Shown here: positions 1 to 7,932 of the stretch, piece after piece
How positions within the stretch are numbered: the stretch's first letter is position 1
Layout of the letters: each line of letters starts with the position of its first letter
Assembly: GCF_016862635.1 (NCBI RefSeq)
Contig: NZ_BONI01000010.1
Span: 62,001 to 126,000 of the forward strand
From: Catellatospora coxensis
GTDB lineage: Bacteria > Actinomycetota > Actinomycetes > Mycobacteriales > Micromonosporaceae
Reading direction: 5' to 3'
DNA length: 64,000 bases
Made by a program: the position numbers and the translations under genes
Notes under the pieces: model-generated
Database searches by the model: none
What the model was told of the DNA's origin: nothing
The model's input: the letters and a program-made list of their open reading frames with translations, nothing else

Positions 1-54
1 CCCGCTCGCGAAGGCCAGCATGCCGCCGCGGGACAGCCGCGCCGCCTCGTCCAT
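1..54 (-). CDS. N-terminus of an unidentified protein (cut by window edge)
   Basis: Only the first 18 codons are visible, reading MDEAARLSRGGMLAFASG on the minus strand. The start is well supported: a perfect AAGGAGG Shine-Dalgarno (59-65) lies 4 nt before the ATG. Too little protein is present to name a family. The upstream side is unusual because an IS200/IS605 element begins immediately behind the ribosome binding site, so the native promoter has been separated from the gene. Confidence 0.6.
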   Translation of the reverse strand, partial: MDEAARLSRGGMLAFASG

Positions 55-73
55 CAGTCCTCCTTGAGGGGAT

Positions 74-91
74 CACCGGCTTTAGCCGGTG
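74..91. repeat. Left-end subterminal hairpin of the IS200/IS605 element
   Basis: CACCGGC (74-80), loop TTTA, GCCGGTG (85-91): a perfect 7-bp stem. IS200/IS605 transposases recognise such left-end hairpins on single-stranded DNA. Confidence 0.65.
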
Positions 92-226
92 GGGGAATCG
101 AAGGCCGCTGCGGGGCGGCCGCATCCATGCGTGCGTGAGGCTTCGAAGTCGGCTTCACTCGTGAATGGACATTGCTCGTATACTCGGTGTGTTTCTGCGG
201 CCAGGAAGGTCTGCCGATTCTCCGGT

Positions 227-600
227 GTGTATGAACCTCCGGGCTGCACGTCGTGTGGTTCCCGAAGTTCCGCCGTCCGGTCCTCGGTGGCCGGGTCGCG
301 TAACGCCTGGACGAGTTGGTCCGAGCCGAGGCAGACGGACGGGGGTGGGAGATCGTGGCGCTGGAGGTGATGCCAGACCACGTCCACCTGTTCGTCAAGC
401 ACCACCCGAAGGACTCCGCGTCATACGTCGCGAACCGGTTCAAGGGCTTTTCTTCCCGCATCCTGCGCGAGGAGTTCCTACATCTGCGCTCGAAGCTGCC
501 CACCTTGTGGTCGTCGTCGCACTTCGCCGCGTCGGTTGACGCCGTGAGCGGCGCCCAGTGGGAGCGGCTCTGGAGGAAAATTCGGGGCGACGTGTCGTGA
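227..600 (+). pseudogene. tnpA: Degenerate TnpA (Y1 HUH transposase) of IS200/IS605
   Basis: Conceptual repair gives VYNLR-VHVVWFPKFRRPVL, then DELVRAEADG, MPDHVHLFVKHHP and ending QWERLWRK. The HUH motif (DHVHLFV) is intact. Three kinds of lesion are visible: apparent single-base insertions near 233 and 244 that shift the frame, an in-frame TAA at 301-303, and loss of the short segment before QWER that normally carries the catalytic tyrosine (family motif like YIETQ). The protein should be inactive. Its last codons overlap the tnpB start as GTGA. Confidence 0.75.
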
Positions 601-1817
601 TCCGCGCCTACAAGTTCCTCCTGCGACCTACCGTGCGCCAGGAGCAGGCCTTGGCCGAGATGCTGGCCGACCACCGGTCGCTGTACAACGCCGCCCTGCA
701 GGAACGTCGTGACGCCTACCGGCACGCGTCGAAGACCACGATCCGCTACGGCGATCAGTCCGCCCAGTTGAAACACATCCGTGCGTTCGACCCCGAACGG
801 CAGGGCCGCTGGTCGTTCTCCTCCCAGCAGGCCACCCTGCGGCGGCTGGACAAGGCGTTCGCCGCGTTCTTCGGCCGCGTCAAAGCCGGAAAGACCCCCG
901 GCTACCCCCGCTTCAAAGGAGCCGGGCACTTCAACACCGTGACCTTCCCGAAAGACGGCGACGGCTGCCGCTGGAACAGCACCCCAGACGACACCCAGAG
1001 CAGGGTCCGTCTGCAGGGTGTGGGGCACGTTCGGGTGCACCAGCACCGGCCGGTCGACGGCCGTGTGAAGACCGTATCGGTCAAACGTGAAGGCCGCCGC
1101 TGGTACCTGGTCCTGTCCTGCGACAACGTCGCTGCGCAGCCGCTGCCACCCACGGGCAGCATCGTCGGAGTCGACGTCGGCACCGTGCACTTTCTCACCG
1201 ACTCCAACGGTACGCACGAGCCGAACCCGAAGTTCCTGCGCACGACGGCCGGCGAGCTGGCCGCAGCCCAGCAGCACCTTTCGACGTATCCGCAGCGCAC
1301 CAGACGCCGCACGAGAAAGCACCGGGCCGCCGCCCGCAAGGTCGCCGACCTGCACCGCAAGATCGCGCGCAGGCGGCTCGACCATCACCACAAGACGGCC
1401 TTGAGGCTGGTGCGCCGGCACGACGTGATCGGGCACGAGAACCTGAACATCGCGGGTATGACCAGCAAGCCCGCGCCCAAGCCCGATCCCGGAAACGACG
1501 GCGTGTTCCTGCCCAACCAGGCCGCCGCCAAGTCCGGGCTCAACCACGCCATCCTCGACGCAGGTTGGGGACAGTTCCTGGCAATCCTCGCGAACAAGGC
1601 TGAGAGCGCCGGTCGCCGAACGATTCCAGTGGACGCCCGCAACACCTCCCGCACCTGCCCGCCCCAGATCGGCGGCTGCGGGCACGTCGCGAAGGAAAAC
1701 CGCGTCAACCAAGCCGAGTTCGAGTGCGTCAACTGCGGTCTGGTCGAACACGCCGACCGGGTAGGCGCGCTCAACGTTCTCTACAGGACCGGGCTGGTCC
1801 TCTGCGCCGGCGGCTAG
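597..1817 (+). CDS. tnpB: TnpB RNA-guided nuclease (IS200/IS605 OrfB)
   Basis: About 406 aa, a normal TnpB length. It starts with the family-typical IRAYKFLLRPT if the GTG at 597 is used; this GTG overlaps the tnpA stop, so coupling is likely. RuvC residues are all present: Asp in GVDVGTVHF, Glu in HENLNIAGM, and Asp in EHADRVGALNVL. The zinc-finger cysteines (TCPP..GGCGH and FECVNCG) are kept, with the longer first Cys spacing common in actinobacteria. TnpB proteins are omega-RNA-guided DNA endonucleases that help IS retention, which is family knowledge. An intact tnpB next to a dead tnpA suggests it may persist as a stand-alone nuclease. Confidence 0.9.
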   Translation: MIRAYKFLLRPTVRQEQALAEMLADHRSLYNAALQERRDAYRHASKTTIRYGDQSAQLKHIRAFDPERQGRWSFSSQQATLRRLDKAFAAFFGRVKAGKTPGYPRFKGAGHFNTVTFPKDGDGCRWNSTPDDTQSRVRLQGVGHVRVHQHRPVDGRVKTVSVKREGRRWYLVLSCDNVAAQPLPPTGSIVGVDVGTVHFLTDSNGTHEPNPKFLRTTAGELAAAQQHLSTYPQRTRRRTRKHRAAARKVADLHRKIARRRLDHHHKTALRLVRRHDVIGHENLNIAGMTSKPAPKPDPGNDGVFLPNQAAAKSGLNHAILDAGWGQFLAILANKAESAGRRTIPVDARNTSRTCPPQIGGCGHVAKENRVNQAEFECVNCGLVEHADRVGALNVLYRTGLVLCAGG

Positions 1818-1833
1818 CCACCGACGCAGGAAG

Positions 1834-1853
1834 CCCGCGCGTTCACGCGTGGG
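1834..1853 (+). other. IS right-end hairpin, probable 3' part of the TnpB omega-RNA scaffold
   Basis: CCCGCGCG (1834-1841), loop TTCA, CGCGTGGG (1846-1853), one G-T wobble, followed by TCAC at 1859-1862. In TnpB systems the omega RNA covers the 3' end of tnpB and the right end. Its guide is the flanking host sequence, here starting near 1863. That is inferred from family behaviour. Confidence 0.5.
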
Positions 1854-1890
1854 TGGAGTCACACCCTCTCCTCGCTCTTACGCGCATGTA

Positions 1891-1908
1891 ATCCAACGTT
1901 TGCTGGAT
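1891..1908. promoter_or_regulatory. Operator of the TetR regulator (autoregulatory copy)
   Basis: ATCCAAC-GTTT-GCTGGAT: 7-bp arms with one mismatch and a 4-nt spacer, 11 nt before the TetR start codon and overlapping a GATAGT -10-like hexamer (1906-1911). The same ATCCAAC-N4-G(T/C)TGGAT design recurs at 2697-2720 before the monooxygenase, so this is very likely the regulator's binding site. Confidence 0.75.
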
Positions 1909-1919
1909 AGTAGGGCACG

Positions 1920-2573
1920 ATGGAGCGCATGACTACACCCCGACGGGGACCGGGCCGCCCCCGGCGCGCGGACCAGCGCGCCACCCCCGACGTGATCATC
2001 GAGGCGGCGGCGGGCCTGTTCGCGCGGCGCGGCTTCGACGCGGTCGGCATGCGCGAGGTCGCCGCGGCATGCGGCGTGGACGTGGCCACGGTGCACCACC
2101 ACGTCGGCACCAAGGCCGCGCTGTACGAGTGCTGCTTCGCGCGCGTCTTCGCCGCCGAGAGCGAGGCGCTGACCAGGGCCGTCGCCACGGCCCGGGACGG
2201 TCTCGCCGCCGGACCCGGCCCGGCCATGGCCGCGCTGCACGAGCTGGTCGACGTGTTCATCGACTTCCTGGAGGACCGGCCCGAGGTCACCGGCCTGTGG
2301 CTGCGCCGCTGGCTGGAGCCCGACCGGCACGCCGAACTCGACCAGCGCTACAGCGAGCCGCTCTACCGGGCCGTCGAGCAGGTGCTGGCCGAGGCCGACG
2401 CGGCCGGCGTGCTCAGCGAACCGCAACCGCACCTGGCCGTACGCAGCCTGGTCTGGTCCGTGCACGCGCACGTCGTCGGCCTGCTCTCCGGCGCGAACGG
2501 CGCCCGCCAGCGCCGCGAGTTCCGCGCCTTCGCCCACCGCTGGCTGGACCGCATGTACCCGCCACCCGCCTGA
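1920..2573 (+). CDS. TetR/AcrR-family transcriptional regulator
   Basis: 217 aa. After a basic N-terminus (GRPRRADQR), residues about 20-68 form a typical TetR helix-turn-helix (VIIEAAAGLFARRGFDAVGM, then VATVHHHVGTKAALY). The C-terminal helical ligand domain is unassigned. A second ATG nine bases downstream is an alternative start. Matching inverted repeats sit before this gene and before the next operon, so it is inferred to repress itself and the flavin monooxygenase/dehydrogenase genes until a ligand appears. A 75-bp dispersed repeat separates it from the operon. Confidence 0.9.
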   Translation: MERMTTPRRGPGRPRRADQRATPDVIIEAAAGLFARRGFDAVGMREVAAACGVDVATVHHHVGTKAALYECCFARVFAAESEALTRAVATARDGLAAGPGPAMAALHELVDVFIDFLEDRPEVTGLWLRRWLEPDRHAELDQRYSEPLYRAVEQVLAEADAAGVLSEPQPHLAVRSLVWSVHAHVVGLLSGANGARQRREFRAFAHRWLDRMYPPPA

Positions 2574-2580
2574 CCGCCGT

Positions 2581-2655
2581 GATCACCCGACTTGCCAGGC
2601 GACTGGGCGAATGCGCGTCCATGATTCGCACACCTGCCGGGCAAGTCGAGCGATC
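2581..2655 (+). repeat. 75-bp dispersed hairpin repeat, copy A
   Basis: Begins and ends with GATC; arms GATCACCCGACTTGCC and GGCAAGTCGAGCGATC are near-complementary. Ungapped matches of exactly 75 bp occur at 16276, 17339 and 51130 (inverted). This is the most diverged copy in the middle. It lies between the tetR stop and the second operator. Confidence 0.8.
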
Positions 2656-2696
2656 TCGGGCCCCCGGCCGCTTGACGCGGGGGCCCCGGCCGACGC

Positions 2697-2720
2697 AATA
2701 TCCAACGGACGTTGGATATT
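2697..2720. promoter_or_regulatory. TetR operator before the monooxygenase operon
   Basis: AATATCCAAC-GGAC-GTTGGATATT: perfect 10-bp arms with a 4-nt spacer, ending 13 nt before the monooxygenase ATG. The inner 18 bp match the operator before tetR. Confidence 0.8.
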
Positions 2721-2733
2721 CGGGAGGGTACGC

Positions 2734-4074
2734 ATGACGCCACGGGTCGCCGTGATCGGAGCCGGGCCGGCCGGGCTGGCCACGCTCAAGGCACTGGCCG
2801 ACCGGGGCGTGCCCGCCGTCGCCTTCGACGCCGCGGCGCAGGTCGGCGGCCTGTGGGTGTACGGCGCACCGCACTCGTCGGCGTACCGCACGCTGCACCT
2901 GAACACCTCGCGGACCCGCACCGAGTTCGCCGACCTGCCCATGCCCACCGACTGGCCCGACTACCCCGACCACGGCCGCATCGCCGGTTACCTGCACGAC
3001 TACGCCCAGCGCTTCGGCCTGCTGGAATCCGTTCAGCTGCGGCACACGGTCACCGAGGTCGTGCGCGACGGCGCAGGCTGGCGGGTCACCGCGCTCGGCC
3101 CGGACGGCACCACCACCGTGCACGTCGAGGCCGTCGTGGTCGCCAACGGGCACAACAGCCGCCCCAAGCTGCCGTCGCCCGCCTACCCCGGCGAGCTGGG
3201 CGTCGAGCAGCTGCACAGTCACGACTACCGCGGCCCGGAGCAGCTCGCCGGGCGGCGGGTGCTGGTCGTCGGCGGCGGCAACTCGGCCATGGACATCGCC
3301 GTCGACGCCTCGTACGTCGCCCCGCGCACCCTGCTGTCGCTGCGCCGCGGCGTCTGGATCGTGCCCAAGCACCTGCTCGGCAAGCCGTCCGACACCCTCA
3401 ACGGGGCGCTGGCCAAGCGCCTGCCGTGGCGGCTGCGCCAGCGCATCAGCCAGACCATGCTGCGCTTCGCCGTCGGCCGCCCCGCCGCGTACGGCCTGCC
3501 CGCCCCGGAGCACGGCTTCCTGCAGGACCACCCGACCCTGTCGGACTCGCTGCTGTCGCGCATCACCCACGGTGAGATCGGCGTACGGCCCGCCATCGCC
3601 CGGTTCGACGGCGACCGGGTGCACTTCACCGACGGGGCCGCCGACGAGATCGACCTCGTCGTCTGGTGCACCGGCTACGACATCGACCTGCCGTTCCTCG
3701 ACCCGGCGCTGCTCGGCGACGGCGCGGACCGGCTGCCGCTGTTCCGGCACGTGTTCCACCAGCAGGCCCCCGGGCTGATGTTCGTCGGCCTGATGCAGTC
3801 CACCGGCTCGGCACTGCCCGTCGTCGAGGCCCAGGCCAGGCTCGCCGCCGCGCACGTGGCCGGGCAGTACGCCCTGCCCGACGCCGCCGGCCAGGCCGCC
3901 GACATCGCCGCCGAGCACCGCGCGGCCCGCGACCGCTGGGGCGAGCGCCGCCCGGCCATGCGCATCGACTTCGACGCCTACCTCGCGCTCGCCGCGAAGG
4001 AGCTGACCAACGGGGCGACCCGCGCCCGCCGCGGCCAGGGCGTCACCTGGACCAGTCCGGCGACCGTCCGATGA
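2734..4074 (+). CDS. Flavin-containing monooxygenase (FMO/BVMO-like)
   Basis: 446 aa. FAD motif GAGPAG at residues 9-14 and NADPH motif GGGNSAMD near 178-185 give the two-Rossmann layout of class B flavoprotein monooxygenases. The linker motif LHSHDYRG approximates the FMO identifying sequence, and WCTGYDIDLPFL is the usual C-terminal motif. The start follows a GGGAGGG site. Such enzymes oxygenate N, S or carbonyl groups; the substrate cannot be told from sequence. It is co-transcribed with the dehydrogenase downstream under the TetR operator, so oxidation of a xenobiotic or secondary metabolite is a reasonable guess. Confidence 0.88.
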   Translation: MTPRVAVIGAGPAGLATLKALADRGVPAVAFDAAAQVGGLWVYGAPHSSAYRTLHLNTSRTRTEFADLPMPTDWPDYPDHGRIAGYLHDYAQRFGLLESVQLRHTVTEVVRDGAGWRVTALGPDGTTTVHVEAVVVANGHNSRPKLPSPAYPGELGVEQLHSHDYRGPEQLAGRRVLVVGGGNSAMDIAVDASYVAPRTLLSLRRGVWIVPKHLLGKPSDTLNGALAKRLPWRLRQRISQTMLRFAVGRPAAYGLPAPEHGFLQDHPTLSDSLLSRITHGEIGVRPAIARFDGDRVHFTDGAADEIDLVVWCTGYDIDLPFLDPALLGDGADRLPLFRHVFHQQAPGLMFVGLMQSTGSALPVVEAQARLAAAHVAGQYALPDAAGQAADIAAEHRAARDRWGERRPAMRIDFDAYLALAAKELTNGATRARRGQGVTWTSPATVR

Positions 4075-4133
4075 GCACGCCCACCGGCCGCCTGGCACGC
4101 ACACCGCACGACACCGAGGAGACCGCCCGATGA
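4071..4133 (+). CDS. Possible 20-codon ORF bridging the monooxygenase and dehydrogenase
   Basis: ATG overlaps the monooxygenase stop (ATGA) and its own stop overlaps the dehydrogenase ATG (ATGA). It reads MSTPTGRLARTPHDTEETAR. The GAGGAG site for the dehydrogenase lies inside it. The first codons resemble the dehydrogenase start (ATGAGCAC both times), so it may be a duplicated start region that now acts only in translational coupling. Confidence 0.25.
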   Translation: MSTPTGRLARTPHDTEETAR

Positions 4134-4945
4134 GCACCCTTGACGGCAAACGCGTCATCGTCACCGGCGCGAACGGCACCTTCGGCCGGCTGCTGTGCGC
4201 GCGGCTCGAGCTGGCCGGGGCCCGGGTCGTCGGCCTCGACCTGCGCGCCGACACCGTCGGCACGTCGCCGGTCATCGCCTGCGACCTGACCGACGGCTCC
4301 GCGGTCCCCGGCGCGGTGGCGCAGGCGGTGGAGACGCTCGGCGGTCTCGACCTGCTCATCAACAACGCCGGCGTCGGCGGGCCCGCCCCGGCCGAGCTGG
4401 CCCCCGGCGACGCCGCCCGGCGGCAGCTCGACGTGAACCTGATGGCCGCCTGGCACACCACCGCCGCGGCCGTGCCCGCCCTGGAGCGCAGCCGGGGCCG
4501 GGTGGTGTTCGTGTCCAGCCGCATGGCGCTGCTGCCGCTGCCGCTGGCCGCAGCGTACGGCGTCAGCAAGCGCGCCCTGGTCGCGTACGCCGACGCGCTG
4601 CGGCTGGAGGTCGGCACGCACATCGGCGTCAGCGTCGTCTACCCGAGCATGGTCGCGTCCCCGATCCACGACGCCTCCGCCCAGGCCGGCCTGTCGCTGC
4701 AGGGCGTGTCCCGGTACGAGCCCGTCGAGGGTGTGGTGGCCGCGATCCTGCGCGCCGCGACCGCCCGTAAGGCCCCGCGCGACGTCGCCACTACCGGGCG
4801 CGGCCGGTTCGAGCTGTTCCTGGCCCGGCACCTGCCTTCGGTGACCGGCGCGATCGTGCGGCGCACCATCGCCAAGCGCGTCGCTGCGGGCGACCTGGAC
4901 CAGGCCCCGCTGGCCGCGGGCATGCGCCGCCGCGCCGGCCGCTGA
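4130..4945 (+). CDS. Short-chain dehydrogenase/reductase
   Basis: 271 aa. Nucleotide-binding motif TGANGTFG (residues 12-19), NNAG near 83, catalytic Ser in VSSRM (about 128), and Tyr/Lys in AYGVSK (about 143/147) define a classical SDR. Ribosome site GAGGAG precedes the ATG. It is the last gene of the TetR-controlled operon and may oxidise or reduce the monooxygenase product or substrate. The C-terminal 50 residues are basic and unlike short SDRs. Substrate unknown. Confidence 0.88.
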   Translation: MSTLDGKRVIVTGANGTFGRLLCARLELAGARVVGLDLRADTVGTSPVIACDLTDGSAVPGAVAQAVETLGGLDLLINNAGVGGPAPAELAPGDAARRQLDVNLMAAWHTTAAAVPALERSRGRVVFVSSRMALLPLPLAAAYGVSKRALVAYADALRLEVGTHIGVSVVYPSMVASPIHDASAQAGLSLQGVSRYEPVEGVVAAILRAATARKAPRDVATTGRGRFELFLARHLPSVTGAIVRRTIAKRVAAGDLDQAPLAAGMRRRAGR

Positions 4946-4954
4946 GAAACGCCA

Positions 4955-4990
4955 CGGCGCATCGGCCCCATCTTGCGGGCCGATGCGCCG
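4955..4990. terminator. Bidirectional terminator between convergent genes
   Basis: CGGCGCATCGGCCC (4955-4968) and GGGCCGATGCGCCG (4977-4990) are perfectly complementary 14-bp arms around an 8-nt loop, placed between two convergent stop codons. Confidence 0.8.
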
Positions 4991-5001
4991 GTCACGGATG
5001 G

Positions 5002-5457
5002 TCAGCCGCAGTTGCCCCAGCTGGAGCGGCCGTTCTCGGCCCACATGGTGCCGTTGAGAACCTCACCGCTGTACATGACGCACTTGTCCCGCGCGGAGCG
5101 CTGGATGGCGGCGTAGTACTTGTAGTTGCCGGAGTCGGCGACCCACGAGCCGCCCTCGACGCGGATCCAGGCGGCCACCCCGCTGTACGAGCCGACGGCG
5201 ACCGCCTTGAGCGTGACGACGCAGTTGTACGCGGTCGCGCCGTTGTACATCAGGTAAACGTCGCCGACCTTGGTGCCGTCGGCGTAGATCGTGCGGTGGC
5301 CGTCGGACGCGTACGCCCAGGAGCCGCCGAAGTCGGTGGCGCAGGCCCCGGCAGCGCTGTAGGGGTTGGTCGCGGCCTGCGCGGGCGAGCCGAGCGCCGT
5401 CACCGCCATCGTCACCGTCAGAGCCGAGATCGCCAGCCGTCGCGCCCAAACGCGCAT
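5002..5457 (-). CDS. Secreted spore-associated protein (SapA-like)
   Basis: 151 aa with a Sec signal peptide (residues 1 to about 28, cleaved after PAQA). The mature part NPYSAAGAC, then YLMYNGATAYNCVVTLK, YYAAIQRSARDKCVMYSG and a final SSWGNCG recalls the small secreted spore-associated protein A family of actinomycetes, with conserved cysteines probably in disulfides. The family call is from memory of its motifs. Start chosen for the GGAGG site in front. Transcribed towards the shared terminator at 4955. Confidence 0.6.
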   Translation of the reverse strand: MRVWARRLAISALTVTMAVTALGSPAQAATNPYSAAGACATDFGGSWAYASDGHRTIYADGTKVGDVYLMYNGATAYNCVVTLKAVAVGSYSGVAAWIRVEGGSWVADSGNYKYYAAIQRSARDKCVMYSGEVLNGTMWAENGRSSWGNCG

Positions 5458-5648
5458 GCGGTCCTCCAATGGTTCAGCGCGAAGATCGCGCATCGGTCGG
5501 GGCCGACATGTTTCCACAACAGACCGTCGAAAACGACTTATGTTAACCAGATCACCCGGCTTCCCTCCGCAACGGGCACAACAGACATCGATGCGACAGG
5601 AGGCCGCGCGGCGCGCGTCCGGGCGGGGGCGCGCCGCGCGGCGGTCCG

Positions 5649-7919
5649 TCACAGGCCCGAGTGCACCGCCGACATCAGGGTGCCCGCCGCGGTGTCCCCG
5701 GACATCTCCCAGATCATGCCGCCGAGCAGGCCCTTCTGCTTGATCCAGGCGGTCTTCTGGCCGATCGACCAGGCATCGTCGAAGCTCCACCACTGCCCGC
5801 CGGTCCCGGTGTAGCAGTACGTGGAGACCGACTGCACGTCGTGGTACACCGTGCAGCCCGGCACACCGGACAGCAGGTTGGCGTACCCCCGGGTGCCGGC
5901 CTCCTCGGCGAACTGGCCCGGGGCCGCGCCGGTCGCGGTCTGCCACTCGCCGTTGACCCCGCCCGCCGCGACACCCTGCCAGCCGCGCCCGTAGAAGGCC
6001 ACGCCGACGGTGAGCCGCCGCGGGCTGACCCCGGCGTCGAGGTACGTCTGGATCGCCTTGTCCACGCTGAACTCGAACGCGTACGGGTCCTGCGTGTCGC
6101 GGTACAGGTTGGCCTGGTGGCCGGTGCGGTTCGGCTCCCACGAGTTGTCCGAGCCGGACCCGTGGAAGTCGTAGCCCTGCACGTTGGCGAAGTCCATGTA
6201 GTTGAACACGCCGTTCGGCCCGATGTCCCAGCCCGCCGCGATCTTCGCCGGGTCGGCCGGGGTGAACGCGGTGATCAGGTAGCGCTTGCCGGTGGTCGTG
6301 GTCAGCGCGTCGAGCTGGCGGCGGAACTCGGCGGTCAGCGCCGTGTTGTTGGCCTTGTCCGCCGGGCTGACGTGGTTGCCCGGGTGGCCCTCCGCGCCCG
6401 GCCACTCCCAGTCCAGGTCGATGCCGTCGAAGATGTTCGCGGCGCTGCCCGGCCCGCCCGCGCCGTTGTAGGTCGGCAGGTTGCCCTTGATGTAGATGTC
6501 GATGCAGGACCGGACGAACTTCTCCCGGGCCGCCGGCGTGGCCGCGACGTCGGAGAAGTACTTCGAGTACGTCCAGCCGCCGATCGAGATCAGCACCTTC
6601 AGGTGCGGGTGCTTGGCCTTGAGCTTGCGCAGCTGGTTGAAGTTGCCGCGCAGCGGCTCCCAGCCGGTGTCGCCGACCCCGTCGACGGACTGCGACGCGG
6701 CCATCGGGCGGCCGTAGTCGGCGTCGGCGTCACCGGCGCCGGTGCCCTGGTCGGGGTCCTGCGGGTTGGCGGTGGTGCCCCGGGTGACCCCCTGCAGGCA
6801 GGTCAGGTTGACCGGGTCGATGTTGGCGAACGCGTAGTTGAGGTGGGTCAGCTTGGCCGCCGAGCCGCTGGTGTCGAGGTTGCGGACGAAGTACTGGCGG
6901 CCGTAGATGCCCCACTGCACGAAGTAGCCGACCTTCGCGTAGCTGCCCGAGCCCACGACGTCGTCGGTGGTGACGGTGACGGCGTTCGAGGCGGCGGAGG
7001 CGTTGTCGTAGGTGTCGCGGGCCTTGACCGTGAAGGTGTACCCGGTCATCGGCGACAGCCCGCCGACCACCGCCGTCAGGCCGGTGACGCTGGCCCGCAG
7101 GGTCGTTCCGGTGTACACGTCGTAGCCCGCGATGCCGCTGGCGTCGGTGGCCGCGTTCCAGGCCAGGGTGACCGAGGTGGCCGACTTCGCGGTCGAGCGC
7201 AGGTTGCCGGGCACGGTCGGCGGCGTGGTGTCGTTGGCCGGGTTCAGGGTCGTGGCGCTGACCGGCGTGCTGAGCGCGGACAGGTTGCCCCGGGTGTCCC
7301 GGGCCCGCACGGTGAAGGTGTACCCGGTGTTCGGGGTCAGGCCGGTGACGGTCGCGCTCGTGGTGGTGCTCGTGGCCACGACCGTGCTGCCGGACAGCAC
7401 GTCGTAGCCCGCGATCGGGAAGTCCGTCACCGCGGCGGCGGTCCAGGTCAGCGAGACGGTGCGGGTGGTGCGGCCGGTGACGGTCACGCCGGTGGGCGCG
7501 CCCGGGGCGCGGTCGGGGGTGCCGTCGCACTTGTTGCCGTTGATCCGGCAGTTCAGCGGGGCCGCGCCGGAGCCGTACGCGATGAACCAGGGGCTGTAGG
7601 GCTCGGTGCTCGCCTCGGCGGCGACCGTGCCGTTGTAGTGCGCGTTGACGACGGTGACGTGGCTGCCGGACTGGCTGGCCGTGCCGTTGTAGAAGTTGCT
7701 CATGGTCACGCCCGCGGGCAGGTCGAACTCCAGGGTCCAGCCGGTGATCGCGGCGCTGGTGGGGTTCGCGACGACGAACTTGTCCATGAACCACGAACCG
7801 TTGTCGGTGCTGGAGAAGGTGGCGGTGAGCCCGGCCGGGGCGGCTGCCGCGACCCCGGGCAGCGCCAGGGCGGTGACGGCTATGGCGAGGATCGCGGCAA
7901 GGGAGCGGATCTTGCGCAT
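5649..7919 (-). CDS. Secreted modular GH18 chitinase (CBM2 - FN3 - FN3 - GH18)
   Basis: 756 aa. Signal peptide 1-27; cellulose/chitin-binding CBM2-type module about 28-133; two fibronectin type III domains about 137-227 and 232-320; GH18 catalytic domain from about 325 to the end. The GH18 signature FDGIDLDWEWPG is intact, with the proton-donor Glu near 504; substrate-assisted hydrolysis of chitin is family knowledge. Closing WEMSG matches the usual barrel end. Good GGAGGG site. A perfect 19-bp inverted repeat lies 14 nt upstream of the start and probably binds a repressor of polymer-utilisation genes. Confidence 0.95.
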   Translation of the reverse strand: MRKIRSLAAILAIAVTALALPGVAAAAPAGLTATFSSTDNGSWFMDKFVVANPTSAAITGWTLEFDLPAGVTMSNFYNGTASQSGSHVTVVNAHYNGTVAAEASTEPYSPWFIAYGSGAAPLNCRINGNKCDGTPDRAPGAPTGVTVTGRTTRTVSLTWTAAAVTDFPIAGYDVLSGSTVVATSTTTSATVTGLTPNTGYTFTVRARDTRGNLSALSTPVSATTLNPANDTTPPTVPGNLRSTAKSATSVTLAWNAATDASGIAGYDVYTGTTLRASVTGLTAVVGGLSPMTGYTFTVKARDTYDNASAASNAVTVTTDDVVGSGSYAKVGYFVQWGIYGRQYFVRNLDTSGSAAKLTHLNYAFANIDPVNLTCLQGVTRGTTANPQDPDQGTGAGDADADYGRPMAASQSVDGVGDTGWEPLRGNFNQLRKLKAKHPHLKVLISIGGWTYSKYFSDVAATPAAREKFVRSCIDIYIKGNLPTYNGAGGPGSAANIFDGIDLDWEWPGAEGHPGNHVSPADKANNTALTAEFRRQLDALTTTTGKRYLITAFTPADPAKIAAGWDIGPNGVFNYMDFANVQGYDFHGSGSDNSWEPNRTGHQANLYRDTQDPYAFEFSVDKAIQTYLDAGVSPRRLTVGVAFYGRGWQGVAAGGVNGEWQTATGAAPGQFAEEAGTRGYANLLSGVPGCTVYHDVQSVSTYCYTGTGGQWWSFDDAWSIGQKTAWIKQKGLLGGMIWEMSGDTAAGTLMSAVHSGL

Positions 7920-7932
7920 GTGCCCTCCTGTT

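Larger units (their letters stand above)
69..1862 (+). mobile_element. IS200/IS605-family insertion sequence, tnpA decayed, tnpB intact
   Basis: The element has IS605 architecture: a Y1 transposase remnant, then tnpB, bounded by subterminal hairpins instead of terminal inverted repeats. The left hairpin is at 74-91 and the right hairpin at 1834-1853. The left boundary is inferred as the base after TTGAG (64-68), a plausible target or TAM. The right end is inferred as TCAC (1859-1862). Boundaries are approximate. Loss of TnpA means it could move only if TnpA is supplied in trans. Confidence 0.7.

Noticed and set aside
74-91. Relation of the IS left hairpin to the 75-bp repeats (both begin GATCACC at one copy)
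   Set aside because: Only six or seven bases are shared and the stems differ; likely coincidence.
54-1862. Long open frame on the minus strand through the IS element (about 600 codons)
   Set aside because: It is antisense to tnpB throughout, has no recognisable domain and arises from the GC-biased third positions of tnpB.
2069-2737. Arg-rich plus-strand frame overlapping tetR
   Set aside because: Out-of-frame shadow of tetR with no start context or motif.
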